Shown: piece by piece, positions 33,894-42,496 of the stretch
Numbering within the stretch: the stretch's first letter is position 1
Layout of the letters: every line of letters begins with the position of its first letter
Assembly: GCF_001005725.1 (NCBI RefSeq)
Contig: NZ_LBIC01000006.1
Coordinates: 248,001 to 312,000, forward strand
Reading direction: 5' to 3'
Origin: Sphingobium chungbukense
GTDB taxonomy: Bacteria; Pseudomonadota; Alphaproteobacteria; Sphingomonadales; Sphingomonadaceae
Length of the DNA: 64,000 nucleotides
Notes under the pieces: model-generated
The model's input: the letters and a program-made list of their open reading frames with translations, nothing else
The model's database searches: none
What the model was told of the DNA's origin: nothing
Program-made: the position numbers and the translations under genes

Positions 33894-34856
33894 TCACTTG
33901 ATGACGACGGGATTGACCGGTGCCCCGGTGCCGTTCACGACCTTGAGCGGCGCTGCGACATAGAGGAAATCCCACTGGCCGTCCTCGGCGCAATCCGCCG
34001 CCAGCTTGCCCAACCCCGCCAGTTCGGTAAACGTCACACCCAGATTGCGCATGAGCGCTCCATGGAGAATGAGCAACGCGCCGTTTACAGGGTCAACGGT
34101 TACCTCGTTGGCGATGGTATCCGTCACCAGATTGGGAATCTCCATCTTGTGGAACCAGTCGACCAACTCGGGGGAATAGGTAAGGCCCGGCTCGATGAAG
34201 TCCTTGTAGAATTCGTCGGCGCCCAGCCGGTAAAAGGATTCGAGGAAGCCGGTCCGGATGACGACGATATCGCGCTTGCATATTTCCGTGCCCTGCACCT
34301 CCGCGGCTTTCAGCAGATCTTCGTGCGTAAAGGTCTCGCCCTTGTCGAGACACTCCTTGCCGCGCAGCCGGGCAATGTCGAGCAGGACGCCCCGCCCGAC
34401 AACGCCCTTTTCCCCGATCGGCTGCACACTGGCCCTGTCGAGCCCGCCGATGGTCGATCTGGCATCATATCCGTTGTAGAGCTGCCCGTCATACCAGACG
34501 TGACCCAGCGCGTCATATTGCGTGGAGCCCTGGAGATAGGCGGAAATCATATCGTCGGCATAATGCTGGCCGCCAGGAAACTGGGGAGCCTTGCCGCACA
34601 GCCAGTGCCCCTCGTCGATCACCTGGCTGCGTTCGGCGCCCCTGCGGCCCGGCCATACCGGATCGCCCTTGGGATCCGCCATCGGCAACTGCAAGGTGAA
34701 CACCTTGCCGGATCGCACGGAGCCCAGGGCGGCGAGCGCCTGCTGCGGCCCCAGATAATTGAGCGCGCCGACTTCGTCGTCCGCCCCCCATTTCCCCCAG
34801 TTCTTCGGACAATCCTTCAACAATTCCGATACCGCGGGGGAAACCTCATGCGTCAT
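33894..34856 (-). CDS. cyclase-family hydrolase (kynurenine-formamidase-like fold)
   Basis: A 320-residue member of the cyclase family (PF04199 type), metal-dependent hydrolases including kynurenine formamidase, isatin hydrolase and enzymes opening cyclic diones. NWGKWGADDEVGALNYLGPQQAL at the start and the core STQYDALGHVWYDGQLYNGYDA are characteristic. In the usual metal motif TH-x-D-A-x-x-H the first histidine is glutamine here (T-Q-Y-D-A-L-G-H); I believe this also occurs in a bacterial subgroup, but it bears on metal binding. It lies between an aldehyde dehydrogenase and an SDR in the large minus operon, suggesting hydrolytic ring opening of a cyclic intermediate. Confidence 0.82.
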   Translation of the reverse strand: MTHEVSPAVSELLKDCPKNWGKWGADDEVGALNYLGPQQALAALGSVRSGKVFTLQLPMADPKGDPVWPGRRGAERSQVIDEGHWLCGKAPQFPGGQHYADDMISAYLQGSTQYDALGHVWYDGQLYNGYDARSTIGGLDRASVQPIGEKGVVGRGVLLDIARLRGKECLDKGETFTHEDLLKAAEVQGTEICKRDIVVIRTGFLESFYRLGADEFYKDFIEPGLTYSPELVDWFHKMEIPNLVTDTIANEVTVDPVNGALLILHGALMRNLGVTFTELAGLGKLAADCAEDGQWDFLYVAAPLKVVNGTGAPVNPVVIK

Positions 34857-34905
34857 GTCTCTATCTCACAGTCATTAGGGTAGCGGGCACTGGAGCAGCG
34901 GGCGA

Positions 34906-36336
34906 TCATCCGGCGACGGGGGTCAATCTTCTGCTCGTGATGGTCTGCGTGTTGGTGAACTCCAGCAGGCCTTCCATCCCGTGCTCCACACCCACGCCGG
35001 ATTGCTTGTGGCCGCCAAAGGGCGCGTTGGGAAGGAATGCGAACATCTCGTTGATCCAGACGGTGCCGGTCTGCAAACGCTGGCCGATCTCCCGCGCCTT
35101 GTCGACATCGTTGGACCAGACCGATCCACCCAGCCCGGACTCGCTGTCATTGGCGCGCGCGATCACATCGTCGAGATCATCATATTTCAGCAACGGCAGC
35201 ACCGGACCAAAGGCCTCTTCCGTCACCACGCGCGACTTCTCCGGCGGATTGTCGACGATCGAGATCGGAATGAAATAGCCAGGGCTGTCGGACACTTCGC
35301 CGCCAAGCAGGAACTTCTGCCCATTGGCACGCGCGTCATCGAGCAGATCCTTGACCTTTTCGAACTGCATCCTGTTCTGGACCGGACCGAGATCGACGCC
35401 CTGCTGCGAACCATCGCCGACGGTCACGGTCCTGGCGAACTCGACCAGCTCGCGCGCGACCGCGTCATAGATGCTGGAGTGGATATAGAGGCGCTTGATC
35501 GCGACACATACCTGCGCGCTGTTGAAAAACGCGCCCCAGAACAAAGCCGGCGCAATCGCCTTGGGATCGACATCGGGCAACACGATCGCGGCATCGTTGC
35601 CGCCCAGTTCCAGCGTCACCCGTTTCAGCGTCTTGGCCGCGCTCTCCATCACGCGCTTGCCGGTGGCCGTGGACCCGGTGAAGGAGACCTTGCCGATATC
35701 CGGATGGTCCGTGATCCACTGTCCCAGCTCATTGCCGCCGGAAACGATGTTGAGCACACCGGGCGGCAGGATGTCGAGCAGCAGTTCACCGAGCTTCAGC
35801 GTGGTCAGCGGCGTGAAGGGCGAAGGCTTGAGCACCATGCAATTGCCCGCCAGCAGCGCCGGCGCCATCTTCCAGATCGCCATGAGCAAAGGCGCGTTCC
35901 ACGGCGCGATCGCACCGACGACACCGATGGGCGTATGACGCACCTCGACCCGCCGCTCCTCACTGTCTTCGATCACCTCGACGGGCAGATCGAACTGGGC
36001 CACGCCATGGCACCATTGAGAGGCTACATCGACTTCCCATTCGGCCCCGCCATGGGGACGCTCCTGCTCGGCGGTGAAGATCCGGGCCAGCTCGGCCTTG
36101 TTTTCCTGCAATCGGCCGGCGATCGCGAGAATTTTCTTGCGCCGATCGTCCATGGAGAGCGCCGCCCATGCGGGAAAGGCCGCCTTGGCGGCGGCAACCG
36201 CCTCATCGAGCTGCGCCTTGCTGGCGTCCGGCACCCTGGCGATGACTTCCTCCGTCGCGGGGTTCAGCACATCGAGGCCAGCGCCGCCGGTGACTTTCCG
36301 GCCGTTGATGGTCATCACGAAATTGTCGAATCTCAT
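34906..36336 (-). CDS. NAD-dependent aldehyde dehydrogenase
   Basis: A 476-residue aldehyde dehydrogenase. General base E243 (LELGGNDA), nucleophile C277 (NSAQVCVAIKRLY), cofactor site GAIAPWNAPLLMAIWKMAPALLAGNCMVLKPSPFTPLT. It lacks the lysine-rich oligomerisation tail of some classes and resembles broad aliphatic/aromatic aldehyde dehydrogenases of catabolic islands. It is 27 bp after the alpha/beta hydrolase and 49 bp before the cyclase-family gene, in the operon headed by the receptor at 39731. It probably converts the aldehyde formed after ring or chain cleavage into an acid for the CoA ligase at 40 kb. Confidence 0.88.
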   Translation of the reverse strand: MRFDNFVMTINGRKVTGGAGLDVLNPATEEVIARVPDASKAQLDEAVAAAKAAFPAWAALSMDDRRKKILAIAGRLQENKAELARIFTAEQERPHGGAEWEVDVASQWCHGVAQFDLPVEVIEDSEERRVEVRHTPIGVVGAIAPWNAPLLMAIWKMAPALLAGNCMVLKPSPFTPLTTLKLGELLLDILPPGVLNIVSGGNELGQWITDHPDIGKVSFTGSTATGKRVMESAAKTLKRVTLELGGNDAAIVLPDVDPKAIAPALFWGAFFNSAQVCVAIKRLYIHSSIYDAVARELVEFARTVTVGDGSQQGVDLGPVQNRMQFEKVKDLLDDARANGQKFLLGGEVSDSPGYFIPISIVDNPPEKSRVVTEEAFGPVLPLLKYDDLDDVIARANDSESGLGGSVWSNDVDKAREIGQRLQTGTVWINEMFAFLPNAPFGGHKQSGVGVEHGMEGLLEFTNTQTITSRRLTPVAG

Positions 36337-36363
36337 CGGGCAGTTCCTCTCTGTGTTCCGGGG

Positions 36364-37218
36364 TCAGGCGCCAGCAGGAGCGGGCCGTATTTCGAGAGCG
36401 CGCTGAGCGCTGGCCATGAAATCAAGCGTTGATGGGATGACGACGTCCGGCACCTCTAGGATCGGGCTGTGTCCCACCCCTTCGAGCCTTGCGAGCTTGG
36501 CGCCGGGAATATTGTTCACAACTTCATGCGTCCATTCCTGCGGACGCGCGACATCCTCGTCGCTCAGATAGACAAGCGTCTGCGCCTTTACCTGGGGAAG
36601 CAGCGATACCGCGCTGGGCCGCTCCACCACGCCATGCATGGCGGCCCAGGTAGAGGGGGCAAGCCGTCCGATATGCAGGCGCCAGTGGTCAAGCATCGCC
36701 TGCTTTTCCGGATTCGACCGGGTTGTCGCGCCGAACATGATGGACATCATCATGTCCAGATCGCCACCGACAAAGCCGGTGGCATAGGTCCGGTCCAGCA
36801 GGTCCGTGAAATGGGCCTTCTGATCGTCCGGCTCACCGCGCACGGAGGACCCCATCATCACCATGGAGGCGCACAGATCCGGTCGGCGCGCCGCGATCCG
36901 AACCGCAACGTCCCCGCCCATCGACGCTGCTATCAGATGAACCGGCGGCAACCCCAGTGTCTCGATCAGGGCGATCATGTCATCCGCGCAGCAATCCATG
37001 GTCACCACGGCTTGGGTAGAGGGCGCGCTGCTGCCTTGCCCGCGGAAGTCCGGACGGATCACCCGGAATCGCCCCTTGGCCGCAGGGACGAGCGCGTCGA
37101 ACATCCGCCCGTCCAGAAAGAGAGAGTGGAGACACAGGATCGGCGGCAGATCCGTTTCCCCCGTGTCATCGACCCAGAGGATCGTGTCGCGCACCGGAAT
37201 GCCTGTGCCACCATCCAT
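36364..37218 (-). CDS. alpha/beta hydrolase
   Basis: A 284-residue hydrolase; the ATG at 37218 follows GAGGAGAG, while a longer frame to 37275 has no such site. ILCLHSLFLDGRMFD, DFRGQGSS, the nucleophile in AASMGGD and the histidine in GVGHSPILEVPD define the fold. Of the size and type of esterases, lactonases (3-oxoadipate enol-lactonase-like) and meta-cleavage hydrolases. It is the first enzyme gene after the receptor, 59 bp away, so it likely acts first on the imported molecule or on its lactone intermediate. Confidence 0.87.
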   Translation of the reverse strand: MDGGTGIPVRDTILWVDDTGETDLPPILCLHSLFLDGRMFDALVPAAKGRFRVIRPDFRGQGSSAPSTQAVVTMDCCADDMIALIETLGLPPVHLIAASMGGDVAVRIAARRPDLCASMVMMGSSVRGEPDDQKAHFTDLLDRTYATGFVGGDLDMMMSIMFGATTRSNPEKQAMLDHWRLHIGRLAPSTWAAMHGVVERPSAVSLLPQVKAQTLVYLSDEDVARPQEWTHEVVNNIPGAKLARLEGVGHSPILEVPDVVIPSTLDFMASAQRALEIRPAPAGA

Positions 37219-37277
37219 ATCCGAACTCTCCTCTTTCCTGTCTTCCTGCCCATGCGCGCACAATGGCGCGATCACGC

Positions 37278-39731
37278 TCAGAATTTATAGCCCAACGTTA
37301 CACCATATTCGGACGGACGGCCCGTGTAGCGGACGATAGTGTCGAACGCCCGCAGGCTGTTCGTCCAATAGTGCCTATTGGTGACGTTCCGACCCCAGAC
37401 CGTCAGCTTCCAGCGCTCGTCGGCAGACTGCACGCCGGCCCGAAGGTCGAGCGTCGCATAGCCCTTGATCGTTGCGTCCTTCTTGTCCTGCCCGCCCAGT
37501 TGCGGAGAACCGTAGCTCTTCGTCTGCGCGCGCACGCCCCCGCCCAGGAACGCTTCGACCGTCCCGGTCAGGGGGAACAGATAGTCCAGGCTTGCCGACC
37601 CGGCCAGCTCCGGCGCGAACGGCAGACGAGCGCCCTTGAACGAACTGAAGACCGGGAACAGCAGCCCACCGACATTCTGCGCGCCGACAATGCCGCTGAA
37701 CGTCTTGATCCTGGTGTTCAGATAGGTTCCCGCCAGCCGGACGGTCAGGCCCCGCGTCGGCACCAGCGTCATGTCCATTTCCGCGCCCCAGATACGGGAC
37801 TTGGGGATGCTCACCAGCTTTTCGAGTGCGCCGAACAGCGGATCCACCGTCTTGCCGCGCGTCTGCTTGTTGGCATAGTCGTAGTAGAACGCCGCCCCAT
37901 TCCACACGACGCGATTGCCCAGCAGGTTGGACTTGAAGCCGAGTTCATAGGCCGTCAGCTTCTCCTGCGGCACGGGATAGAATTGCTCCTGGCTGGCGGC
38001 GTTCACCAGTGGGAACGCCCCACCCTTGAAGCCCCGGGACATGTTGGCATAGATCAGCAAGTCGTCGTTGGGCTTGAAATCGATACCGACACTCCAGGGG
38101 ACATTATCCTCCTTGAGCTTGGCTTTATACGTGCCCGATACACAGTTGTTGGGATCGACCGACACCGATTGCCCCGGAACTACGGGAGTATAGGTGACAC
38201 CGGGACAGAATAGCGGCACATAGACCGCCGGCATGAGGACATTGAAAAAGTCCGTCAGGCCGAGCGCGCCGGGGATAGGTTCGACATAGCCCGGCGTGTC
38301 GTAAACCCGGCTGGCCGCCGTCCGGCTGGAATCGGTATAGCGGATGCCGGCCTTCAACTTCAGCCGCTCGCTGAGGTCATATTCCATGTTACCGAACACG
38401 GCCCACTGCTTGAAGACCTGGCGCGTATCGAGCGTGTTGGCGGTAAAGCCATCGCGAAAACCGGTCGATGCAAACGGATAGATCGCATCGATCCGTTCAT
38501 AACTGGCCGTGCGCTGATAATTGCCGCCGACCATCCAGCGCAGCCCCGACCCGACATCGTTGCCGGCAAGCCGAAGCTCCTGACTGAAGTCATTGGCACG
38601 GGCGGGGTTTGCAGCCTGCTCGAAGGCCGGAAGGTCCGTACCCGAATAGGAGGACGCCTTGCGCTGACGCAGATTGCTGTAGGCGGTCAAGGACGTGAGG
38701 GTGATCGTGTCGGACAGGTCGATATTGGCCGTCAGCGCCGTCTGGTAGAAGCGGTCGTCGCGATAGGGCCGGTAATCGGGGTCCCAGTTCGCCGCACGGT
38801 TGTTGTCCGGCGCGCCCGGAATGAGAAGCAGCGCGAAATCGGGAGGAACCACCTGGCCGAAGGTGACGGACCCGACGGGGGCCTGAAGGTCCGCGGGCGT
38901 CGTTTGACGCGCGAGCTGCGGCGCCTGCGGATCGGACTTGTTCAGCCAGCCGTTGAGATTGAGGACGAAGCCCATCCCCTCGCGCGGTTGCCAGTCGAGC
39001 AGGATGCGGCCGGCAAGTTCATCGGTCTTGCCGAGCTTGTCCCTGCGGGTATAGCTATATTGCCATTCGTCGCCCTGGCTGACCTTGACCGCGATACGCC
39101 CTTTCAGCGTGTCCGACAGCGGCCCGCTGATGTGCGCTTCGCCACGGATCGTGTTGAAACTCCCGAAGCCAAGCTCGATACCGGCATCCAGATCGTTGGT
39201 GGGCTTGGCTGCGATGAGGTTGATCGCGCCGCCGGTCGCGTTGGTGCCGAAGAGCGTGCCCTGCGGGCCCTTGAGCACTTCGACGCGCTCCAGATCGAAC
39301 GCCGTGAGCGCACCGAACGCCGGAACCGCAAGAGGCAACTGGTCGATATAAAGCGCAACGTCGGGCGCGGCACTCAGGGTGCTTTCGAAGAAGCCCACGC
39401 CGCGAAGCGTATAGACCGGCGTTCCGCTCGGGCTGGGGGTGATGTCCAGGCCCGGAACGACCTTGGCCAGATCCGTCACCGCGTTCACGCCCGCATTGTC
39501 GAGCGCGGCGCCATCAAAAGCCGAAACGCTCAGTCCGACGTCCTGTAGCTTCTGCTCGCGCTTTTGCGCCGTCACCACGATTTCCCCAAGCCCTCCATCT
39601 TCCTGGGGCACGGCGGGAGCTCCACCCTGAGCGAAAGCGACCGCGGGCATGACGAGGGAGAGTGCGCTGCACAGGCCGAGCCGCCGCAGGGGGCCGGTTT
39701 GAAAAGGGGTGCGCGAGCGTCGGTTAATCAT
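37278..39731 (-). CDS. TonB-dependent outer-membrane receptor
   Basis: An 817-residue receptor; the ATG at 39731 follows GAAGGAGGG and starts MINRRSRTPFQTGPLRRLGLC with a signal peptide ending at AFAQ. Plug: EIVVTAQKREQKLQDVGLSVSAFDG, VTDLAKVVPGLDI, PVYTLRGVG, LERVEVLKGPQGTLFGTNATGGAINLI; barrel end GVTLGYKF. The plug is closely similar to that of the 16.5 kb receptor (PVYTLRGVGFFES / PVYTLRGVGLYDS), so they probably recognise related molecules. It heads the operon receptor > hydrolase > aldehyde dehydrogenase > cyclase > SDR (> IclR) and is divergent from the CoA ligase, with three IclR-type sites in between. Confidence 0.94.
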   Translation of the reverse strand: MINRRSRTPFQTGPLRRLGLCSALSLVMPAVAFAQGGAPAVPQEDGGLGEIVVTAQKREQKLQDVGLSVSAFDGAALDNAGVNAVTDLAKVVPGLDITPSPSGTPVYTLRGVGFFESTLSAAPDVALYIDQLPLAVPAFGALTAFDLERVEVLKGPQGTLFGTNATGGAINLIAAKPTNDLDAGIELGFGSFNTIRGEAHISGPLSDTLKGRIAVKVSQGDEWQYSYTRRDKLGKTDELAGRILLDWQPREGMGFVLNLNGWLNKSDPQAPQLARQTTPADLQAPVGSVTFGQVVPPDFALLLIPGAPDNNRAANWDPDYRPYRDDRFYQTALTANIDLSDTITLTSLTAYSNLRQRKASSYSGTDLPAFEQAANPARANDFSQELRLAGNDVGSGLRWMVGGNYQRTASYERIDAIYPFASTGFRDGFTANTLDTRQVFKQWAVFGNMEYDLSERLKLKAGIRYTDSSRTAASRVYDTPGYVEPIPGALGLTDFFNVLMPAVYVPLFCPGVTYTPVVPGQSVSVDPNNCVSGTYKAKLKEDNVPWSVGIDFKPNDDLLIYANMSRGFKGGAFPLVNAASQEQFYPVPQEKLTAYELGFKSNLLGNRVVWNGAAFYYDYANKQTRGKTVDPLFGALEKLVSIPKSRIWGAEMDMTLVPTRGLTVRLAGTYLNTRIKTFSGIVGAQNVGGLLFPVFSSFKGARLPFAPELAGSASLDYLFPLTGTVEAFLGGGVRAQTKSYGSPQLGGQDKKDATIKGYATLDLRAGVQSADERWKLTVWGRNVTNRHYWTNSLRAFDTIVRYTGRPSEYGVTLGYKF

Positions 39732-39802
39732 ATTCCCTCCTTCAGCGTGGCCGCTGCAAGCCATCTTCTTGAATGGGGCGTTCGTACCAACGCCCTCACG
39801 AT

Positions 39803-39836
39803 AGGTCAATATATGAATTTGTGCATATATTGAAAT
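39803..39836. promoter_or_regulatory. IclR-type operators, paired sites D1 and D2
   Basis: Two 17-bp sites head to head: D1 on the minus strand (AATTCATATATTGACCT, 39819-39803) and D2 on the plus strand (TGTGCATATATTGAAAT, 39820-39836). They directly abut, 72 bp upstream of the receptor start, and could hold two dimers side by side. Confidence 0.6.
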
Positions 39837-39900
39837 AGACGGAAACGTGGATGAGCTCCCCATATCCCGTGCGGACCAGGCTGGCGATCCAATGGGGATT

Positions 39901-39917
39901 ATTGCATTATATGAATA
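39901..39917 (-). promoter_or_regulatory. IclR-type operator, site E
   Basis: On the minus strand TATTCATATAATGCAAT, 88 bp before the CoA-ligase ATG. It lies in a 16-base identity with the ThDP promoter (39899-39914 with 31857-31872). The surrounding 39900-39945 is strongly A/T-rich. Confidence 0.6.
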
Positions 39918-40004
39918 TTTTTGTATATTTGATATATCAGCCGGCCAGTTGTTCGTGACAAAAGTGAGCCGGAGCGGAAAGATCTGACCGGAAAGGACGC
40001 CATC

Positions 40005-41627
40005 ATGCCCTCTGCCGCCACGGCCCGAAAAACGCTGTCCTCGTCTTGCTATACGGCTGATCTGACTGCCGTCCTGATCGAGGGGACGGTCGGTGACGCC
40101 CTGAACCGAGCGGCGACATCCTATGGCAACAGAATCGCCCTGATCGATGGTCAACCCGACAGAGCGTCACGGCGCCGATGGACGTTCCGGGAACTCGCCG
40201 CCGAGGCGGAAAAGGTGGCGCGCGCCCTGCTCACCCATTTCAGGCCGGGCGAGCATGTCGCGATATGGGGCAGCAACAGCCCCGAATGGGTGCTGGTGGA
40301 ATTTGGCGCGGCATTGGCGGGCCTCGTTCTCGTCACTGTGAACCCCGCCTATCTTGAACATGAACTCGCCCATGTCCTGAAGCAGTCGCGCGCGCGCGGC
40401 ATCATCGTTCAGGACGAATATCGGGGACGACGACTTGGCGATGTTCTCAGCGGGGTGATGCATGATCTTCCGGAATGCGGCACTGTCGTCCACCTGTCCT
40501 CGTGGAGGGACTTCCTGTCGAACGCTTCAGGCGGCGCACTGCCGCATGTCTCCCCAGACGACATCGCGCAAATCCAATACACGTCAGGCACGACCGGCTT
40601 TCCCAAGGGCGTGTGTCTCACCCATAGGGGGTTGAGCAATAACGGCCGCCTGTTCGCAGAAATTCTCGGCGCAGATGCCGGGGACATATGGATCAACCCC
40701 ATGCCGCTATTCCATACCGCGGGGTGCGGGCTCGCCACGCTGGGCGCGCTCCAGACCGGCGGAACCCAGGTGCTACCGCCCGAATATCATCCTGCCCATA
40801 TGCTGGACCTATTCGAGCAGGAGAAAGGGTCGATCATGCTTTGCGTTCCCACTATGCTGATCCGCATGCTGGAAGAACAGGAAATACATCCCCGCGCCCT
40901 GTCGTCCTGGCGATTGGTCGCCCTGGGCGGCGCTCCGGTTTCCCCCGAGTTGGTCAGGCGCGCCGAAAGCGTCGCGAACGTGGATGTCACCATCGGATAC
41001 GGCCAGACGGAGGCGTCGCCCTATCTCACCCACACCCTGCCCCGCGACCAGCATGCCGGATGGCAGGAAAGCGTTGGCAAGCCCCTTCCCCATACCGAGG
41101 TCAAGATCGTCGATCCCGCCACGGGTGAGATCCTGCCGATCGGTGGGTCCGGCGAGATTTGCGGGCGCGGATATGGTATCATGACCGGCTATTTCGATGC
41201 CCCGGACGCCACCAGGGCGACGATCGATGACGAAGGCTGGCTGCATAGCGGCGACATTGGCAGTATGGACGAACAGGGCTATTGTCGCGTACTCGGGCGG
41301 CTCAAGGACATGATCATCCGCGGCGGGGAAAACATCTATCCGCGCGAGGTCGAGAATGTCCTCATCACCCATCCCGCCATCGCTGACGTCGCCGTGGTCG
41401 GGATGCCCGACGATGCCTGGGGAGAGACGGTCGCCGCCTGTATCCGCCTCTATGACCCCAAGGCTTCCCGCCCCACCGATCTCGAAGCCTTCTGCCGCAA
41501 GCATCTGGCGGGATACAAGGTGCCCCGGCGCTGGCACTTCCTCGAAAGCTTTCCGCAAACCGCATCAGGCAAGGTCCAGAAATTCGCGCTGCGCGATCTT
41601 TTGCTCAACGAAGCGGCAGGAGACTAG
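40005..41627 (+). CDS. acyl-CoA synthetase (FadD-like, AMP-forming)
   Basis: A 540-residue ligase with AAAGGACG before the ATG. Motifs: QYTSGTTGFPKGVCLTHRG, IGYGQTEASP, GWLHSGDIGSMDEQGYCRVLGRLKDMIIRGGENIYPREVE and the catalytic lysine in TASGKVQK. The whole layout is that of medium/long-chain fatty-acid or aryl-acid CoA ligases. It is divergent from the receptor operon and carries its own IclR-type site, so it should activate the acid delivered or produced by that pathway. The kappa-GST-like gene begins 5 bp after its stop. Confidence 0.92.
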   Translation: MPSAATARKTLSSSCYTADLTAVLIEGTVGDALNRAATSYGNRIALIDGQPDRASRRRWTFRELAAEAEKVARALLTHFRPGEHVAIWGSNSPEWVLVEFGAALAGLVLVTVNPAYLEHELAHVLKQSRARGIIVQDEYRGRRLGDVLSGVMHDLPECGTVVHLSSWRDFLSNASGGALPHVSPDDIAQIQYTSGTTGFPKGVCLTHRGLSNNGRLFAEILGADAGDIWINPMPLFHTAGCGLATLGALQTGGTQVLPPEYHPAHMLDLFEQEKGSIMLCVPTMLIRMLEEQEIHPRALSSWRLVALGGAPVSPELVRRAESVANVDVTIGYGQTEASPYLTHTLPRDQHAGWQESVGKPLPHTEVKIVDPATGEILPIGGSGEICGRGYGIMTGYFDAPDATRATIDDEGWLHSGDIGSMDEQGYCRVLGRLKDMIIRGGENIYPREVENVLITHPAIADVAVVGMPDDAWGETVAACIRLYDPKASRPTDLEAFCRKHLAGYKVPRRWHFLESFPQTASGKVQKFALRDLLLNEAAGD

Positions 41628-41632
41628 CGCAG

Positions 41633-42262
41633 ATGGCAAAAGCGGAAAACACCGGCAATCAGGATTCCATCGATTTTTATTTCGATTTCATTTCACCGTT
41701 CGGCTGGATCGGCGCGGAGCGGATCGGAACGCTGGCGCGCCGATTCGGTCGCGGCGTTCGTTGGCACCCCTTTCTTCTCAAGGCGACCGTCGTCGATACG
41801 ATGGGCCTTCCCCCCTTACTCGAAACGCCGCTCAAGGGCGATTATTTGCGCCGCGACCTGCCGCGCAGCCTGCGCTATCATGGTCTTGGCATAGCGGAGG
41901 CCCCCGTCTTCACCTTCTCATCCGTCGTCGCCGCGCGTGCCACACTCTGGGTCCGCGACACCGCTCCTCAGAGGACCGAAGATCTTGTCCTCGCCCTCTA
42001 TCGGGCGCACTGGTCGCAAGGCCATGACATTTCGGAAATCGATACAGTGCTCGCCATCATCGGGGAACTGGAGTTGCCGCAGCATGATGCAAGAGCGGCT
42101 CTTCAGTCGGAGACCATCAAGGCCGCATTAAGAAACGAGATCGCCGACGCCATCGCGGCGGGCGTGTTCGGCTCTCCTACAACGATCATCGATGGCGAAA
42201 TGTTCTGGGGATCCGACCGCTTGGACATGATGACGCAATGGCTCGAGACCGGAGGTTGGTGA
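41633..42262 (+). CDS. 2-hydroxychromene-2-carboxylate isomerase-like (kappa-class GST fold)
   Basis: A 209-residue DsbA/thioredoxin-like protein: IDFYFDFISPFGWIGAERIGTLARRFG at the start and AAGVFGSPTTIIDGEMFWGSDRLDMMTQWL at the end are diagnostic. The family needs glutathione and includes the naphthalene-pathway isomerase NahD; many relatives sit in other aromatic or cyclic catabolic clusters. FISPFGW replaces the FDF-S-P-Y pattern with a serine available to activate glutathione. Coupled to the CoA ligase, it may isomerise a cis double bond or a CoA-linked intermediate. The precise reaction is not predictable. Confidence 0.85.
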   Translation: MAKAENTGNQDSIDFYFDFISPFGWIGAERIGTLARRFGRGVRWHPFLLKATVVDTMGLPPLLETPLKGDYLRRDLPRSLRYHGLGIAEAPVFTFSSVVAARATLWVRDTAPQRTEDLVLALYRAHWSQGHDISEIDTVLAIIGELELPQHDARAALQSETIKAALRNEIADAIAAGVFGSPTTIIDGEMFWGSDRLDMMTQWLETGGW

Positions 42263-42453
42263 AGCCATCCTCGCGCCCGCCATGCGAGAGGTGCCCGCTC
42301 GGCTGACATTTGGATCATCTTTTGCGCAGCATCCGTGTTGCCGAGGGTCTCGCGCGACTATATGTCATGAGTGATGGTCACACATATCTCGACACGGGCC
42401 GACCCGCGAGCCTCCTGAACCCGCGGGCGCGCTGTCCCGCTTCCCCGGCAAGT

Positions 42454-42483
42454 TCGAGGAAGGGCCGATCGAGGAAGGACCGA
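42454..42483 (+). repeat. 15-bp tandem duplication
   Basis: TCGAGGAAGGGCCGA followed directly by TCGAGGAAGGACCGA, one mismatch, in the 234-bp gap between the convergent isomerase and receptor genes. No function is apparent; no clear terminator was seen in this gap. Confidence 0.7.
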
Positions 42484-42496
42484 CCGCTCTCATCCT

